Source of the DNA: a bacterium | GTDB lineage: Bacteria > Margulisbacteria > Marinamargulisbacteria > SXXA01 | Assembly (NCBI GenBank): GCA_010027915.1 | Contig: RGUG01000068.1 | Span: 1 to 6,930, forward strand | DNA: 6,930 nucleotides | Direction: 5' to 3' | Shown here: positions 6,443 to 6,930 of the stretch, piece after piece | Layout: each line of letters begins with the position of its first letter | How positions within the stretch are numbered: position 1 is the stretch's first letter | Notes under the pieces: model-generated | Told to the model about the DNA's origin: nothing | Databases searched by the model: none | What the model saw: the letters and a program-made list of their open reading frames with translations, nothing else | Program-made: the position numbers and the translations under genes

Positions 6443-6843
6443 CGATTCAACTGAATGGTCGTGTCAAGGTGGGGTTTCATGTGGTGACATGGTTGACGAA
6501 AGCCTGTGCCTACTTGGCATTGCCAACCCCTGTGTTAGAAGTGACCTTTTTGTCTCGTTCGGCCATGAAGGCGTTGAATGCCCGGGTTTTGGGTCATGAC
6601 TATGCCACCGATATTATCACCTTTGATTTATCCGATGGGGATGGGTGGTCGGCGGAATTGTATGTGTGCATGCCGATTGTTCGGGTGCATGCCACTCAAC
6701 ACGGTGTGTCCGCTGAGCACGAATTACAATTTGTACTGGCCCATGGTTTGTTGCATACCCAAGGGTATCAGGACGATACCCCCCTCCAGCGTGAGGCCAT
6801 GTTTCAGGCCCAGTATCAACTGATGGCGGCTGTCCATGCGTAA
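6439..6843 (+). CDS. ybeY: Endoribonuclease / 16S rRNA maturation factor YbeY
   Basis: YbeY is a metal-dependent protein needed for 16S rRNA 3'-end maturation and ribosome quality control. At 134 residues this one is slightly short. Visible motifs: LNARVLGHDYATDIITFDLSD (substrate-groove region, matching the usual LNxxxxxxDxxTDVLSF), then AELYVCMPIVR, and the metal site HGLLHTQGYQDD. His102 and His106 are present, but the third ligand position of the usual HGxLHLxGxDH is Asp112. Both the TDIITFD segment and the GYxD ending resemble the Bacteroidota form as I remember it, so Asp is probably a natural variant and not a defect. The ATG overlaps the pgpH stop (ATGA) and has no strong ribosome site of its own, which suggests coupled translation. 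A dgkA start lies inside its last codons. Confidence 0.92.
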   Translation: MTIQLNGRVKVGFHVVTWLTKACAYLALPTPVLEVTFLSRSAMKALNARVLGHDYATDIITFDLSDGDGWSAELYVCMPIVRVHATQHGVSAEHELQFVLAHGLLHTQGYQDDTPLQREAMFQAQYQLMAAVHA

Positions 6844-6930
6844 GTGGGTGGTGACGCGTTGCCACCGCTTGGGGCAAGCCTGTCAGGGGCTGAGGTGGGC
6901 ATGGTCCCGTGAGGTGCACCTTCGCATTCA
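6836..6930 (+). CDS. dgkA: DgkA-type undecaprenol/diacylglycerol kinase (3' end missing)
   Basis: Only 31 codons are in the window. The ATG at 6836 overlaps the end of ybeY by 8 nt. The visible N-terminus reads MRKWVVTRCHRLGQACQG and then LRWAWSREVHLRI. This fits the amphipathic first helix of the prokaryotic DAGK family, where the pattern is S/F-x-x-A-x-x-G-[IL]-x-x-A-x-x-x-E-x-N-F-R-[IF]-H. The Glu in SRE corresponds to the conserved Glu that precedes the first membrane helix. In Gram-positive and cyanobacterial genomes dgkA commonly follows ybeY, and the product phosphorylates undecaprenol to recycle the lipid carrier. The assignment rests on a short piece plus gene order, so it is good but not certain. 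Its catalytic centre is outside the window. Confidence 0.72.
   Translation, partial: MRKWVVTRCHRLGQACQGLRWAWSREVHLRI

Overview
The window reads as compact bacterial chromosome: all seven recognisable genes plus one unidentified small gene lie on the + strand, and only one gap exceeds 10 bases. The organism looks like a diderm, because the first gene encodes an Omp85/BamA-type outer-membrane protein. It also carries a PgpH-type cyclic-di-AMP phosphodiesterase in the pgpH-ybeY-dgkA order seen in Firmicutes, Cyanobacteria and several other phyla. The YbeY resembles the Bacteroidota form. I cannot assign a phylum from this; a deep-branching or poorly sampled diderm is plausible. Base composition on the + strand is visibly rich in G and T, with many GGG/GGTGG runs, consistent with uniformly co-directional genes.

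Layout. Positions 1-1349 hold the 3' part of an Omp85/BamA gene (POTRA domains plus beta-barrel, 5' end outside the window). A strong ribosome binding site then leads into a 97-residue secreted or lipid-anchored protein of unknown function (1359-1652). bioF (1652-2748) follows with a 1-nt overlap and is broken by a -1 frameshift near 2216-2224, although both halves keep all the family motifs. Next is a small alpha/beta-hydrolase (2750-3352), a candidate pimeloyl-ACP methyl ester esterase of BioH/BioG type. miaA (3349-4230) overlaps it by 4 nt.

The only real intergenic gap, 4231-4336, contains a compact G-quadruplex motif and a GC-rich inverted repeat, and ends in the ribosome binding site of pgpH (4337-6442). 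ybeY (6439-6843) overlaps pgpH by 4 nt. The first 31 codons of a DgkA-type undecaprenol/diacylglycerol kinase (from 6836) overlap ybeY by 8 nt and run off the window.

How the genes fit together. The first block mixes envelope biogenesis (Omp85 plus a small exported protein), late pimelate/early biotin-ring steps (esterase and BioF) and tRNA modification (MiaA); the tight spacing suggests co-transcription more than shared function. The second block is a housekeeping operon: second-messenger turnover (PgpH), rRNA maturation (YbeY) and lipid carrier recycling (DgkA). I saw no mobile element, CRISPR array, tRNA or rRNA. Apart from the frameshift and the unidentified 97-residue protein, the region looks ordinary. 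The least characterised parts are the short Trp-rich esterase and that 97-residue protein.
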